Assembly (NCBI GenBank): GCA_947487925.1
Contig: CANLCA010000110.1
Span: 1 to 8,035, forward strand
DNA: 8,035 bases
Direction of reading: 5' to 3'
From: Verrucomicrobiales bacterium
Lineage (GTDB): Bacteria; Verrucomicrobiota; Verrucomicrobiia; Limisphaerales; F1-80-MAGS106
The translations under genes were made by a program, and so were the position numbers. Below, one piece after another: positions 6,954 to 8,035 of this stretch. Below the pieces are notes generated by a model. The model was not told where the DNA came from and did no database searches. It was given only the letters and a program-made list of their open reading frames with translations. Every line of letters begins with the position of its first letter. Position 1 is the stretch's first letter.

Positions 6954-8035
6954 CCACCAACCGAAGCAACAAAAGCCATCCGATTCTCTGCGGGACGGAT
7001 TTTTCCATCCATTCCGCCGAAGCAGCCACCGTGGCTTCCGCAATCTCCAACCGCGCCGGCTGCGAATTACTTCTCGTCCATGTCGATGAGCATGCCGGAC
7101 TGGAAGCGAGCCATCCCGAGGTGTTAAGGGCCGTGCTCGAGAGAACGCGCGAGCATCTCGAAAAAGAAGCTGAACGCCTGCGCAAGATGGGCGCGGAGGT
7201 GAAGCATCAACTGTTGGTCGGCTCTCCTTACGAAGCGCTTGTCAGACAAGCCACAACTTCAAACGCCAGACTGGTGGTGGTGGCGTCCACGGGACATATC
7301 GCCGTGGGAAAACTGTTGGCCGGCAGCGTTGCCGAACGCACGGCTGAGGCATCGCCAACGCCCACACTGATCGTCCGGCAAGGCGCCAGACTGACAGCCT
7401 GGGCCCGCGGAGAGGGCCGTCTGAAGGTGCTAGTGGGATTCGATTTTTCCAGCAGCTCCGACGCTGCTCTGCGTTGGCTGCGCGAGTGGCAAACCACAGG
7501 TCCCTGCGAGATCACAGTGGCACACGTGGGCTGGCCCCCGGCGAATCTCGAACGTTTGGGGCTGCGAGGACCAGTTTCGCTGACCGAAAACCATCCCGAA
7601 GTCGCTCGCGTGCTGCAACGCGACTTGGAGGAACGAGTCCATGGAATTCTGGGTGATCAACCGGTTTCCTATCGCATCGTGCCGGGATGGGGTCGGGCCG
7701 ACGCCCACCTGATGCAGTTGGTGCAAGAGGAGAAACCAGACCTGGTGGTGGTGGGAGCCCATCAACGGCACGGCCTCAGCCGGCTCTGGCTCGGGTCGGT
7801 ATCACGCAGCGTGTTGCATCACGCGCCTATGAGCGTGGCCGTGGTCCCGTTGCCCCGATCCGCCGATCCGACCCTCGTTGCCATTCCCGAGATCAAACGC
7901 GTGCTGGCGACCACGGATTTTTCAGAGTTGAGTCGACACGCCTTGCCCTACGCCTACGCGGCGCTCCGGCGCGGAGGTTGCGTCAAACTCATCCACGTCG
8001 TCGCCCCTTGGGAGTTGCCAAGCCCCTTGGCGCCG
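6950..8035 (+). CDS. Multi-domain universal stress protein, 3' end beyond the window
   Basis: An open frame of 362 codons that continues past the window end. The start ATG overlaps the ppsA stop in an ATGA tetranucleotide, showing translational coupling. Three Usp domains are visible. Domain 1 (about 11-143) starts PILCGTDFS (Asp17) and has the loop ASTG (112-115), nine residues, GS (125-126). Domain 2 (about 158-303) starts LKVLVGFDFS (Asp165) and has GAHQ (269-272), nine residues, GS (282-283). Domain 3 begins at about 314 with IKRVLATTDFS (Asp323) and is cut at residue 362. Each loop deviates from G-2x-G-9x-G(S/T): the first Gly is Ala in domain 1, and the second Gly is Gln in domain 2, so ATP binding may be reduced or lost in domain 2. 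At least three and, if domains are paired, perhaps four Usp domains make this larger than common one- or two-domain Usp proteins. Function is inferred from its partner ppsA. Confidence 0.9.
   Translation, partial: MTTNRSNKSHPILCGTDFSIHSAEAATVASAISNRAGCELLLVHVDEHAGLEASHPEVLRAVLERTREHLEKEAERLRKMGAEVKHQLLVGSPYEALVRQATTSNARLVVVASTGHIAVGKLLAGSVAERTAEASPTPTLIVRQGARLTAWARGEGRLKVLVGFDFSSSSDAALRWLREWQTTGPCEITVAHVGWPPANLERLGLRGPVSLTENHPEVARVLQRDLEERVHGILGDQPVSYRIVPGWGRADAHLMQLVQEEKPDLVVVGAHQRHGLSRLWLGSVSRSVLHHAPMSVAVVPLPRSADPTLVAIPEIKRVLATTDFSELSRHALPYAYAALRRGGCVKLIHVVAPWELPSPLAP

Overview
The window holds six protein-coding genes, no RNA genes, and no sign of mobile elements or CRISPR. It looks like ordinary bacterial chromosome of fairly high G+C. 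The small c-type cytochrome and the large multi-domain universal stress proteins suggest an environmental bacterium, possibly Verrucomicrobiota or Planctomycetes. That is an inference from family resemblance, not a proven placement.

Left part (47-2349, minus strand): a complete E. coli-type xylose isomerase (xylA), with all catalytic and metal-binding residues in place, is followed after 23 nt by a fumarylacetoacetate hydrolase (FAH) fold protein. The two are probably co-transcribed. The FAH protein keeps the fold signatures but has lost two of three expected metal-binding acidic residues and the usual active-site histidine. A minus-strand promoter (TATAAT with a partial -35) lies just upstream of xylA. 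A 15-bp palindrome overlaps its -35 box, and a 14-bp tandem repeat fills the predicted leader where a ribosome binding site would be expected.

Middle (2350-2816): a divergent intergenic region of about 470 bp. Beyond the xylA control elements it shows little.

Right part (2817-8035, plus strand): a secreted single-haem cytochrome c'-like protein; a two-domain universal stress protein (Usp); phosphoenolpyruvate synthase (ppsA); and a second, larger Usp that overlaps ppsA by 4 nt and runs off the end in its third Usp domain. PpsA converts pyruvate and ATP to PEP, AMP and phosphate, and Usp proteins often bind ATP. The set therefore suggests a module for redox or energy stress, in which carbon flux is turned towards gluconeogenesis while nucleotide-binding stress proteins are made. 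This role is inferred from gene order only.

No entirely new system is evident. The points most worth a second look are the apparently metal-site-deficient FAH paralogue next to xylA, the Usp-PpsA-Usp arrangement with a Usp protein of at least three domains, and the compact xylA control region.
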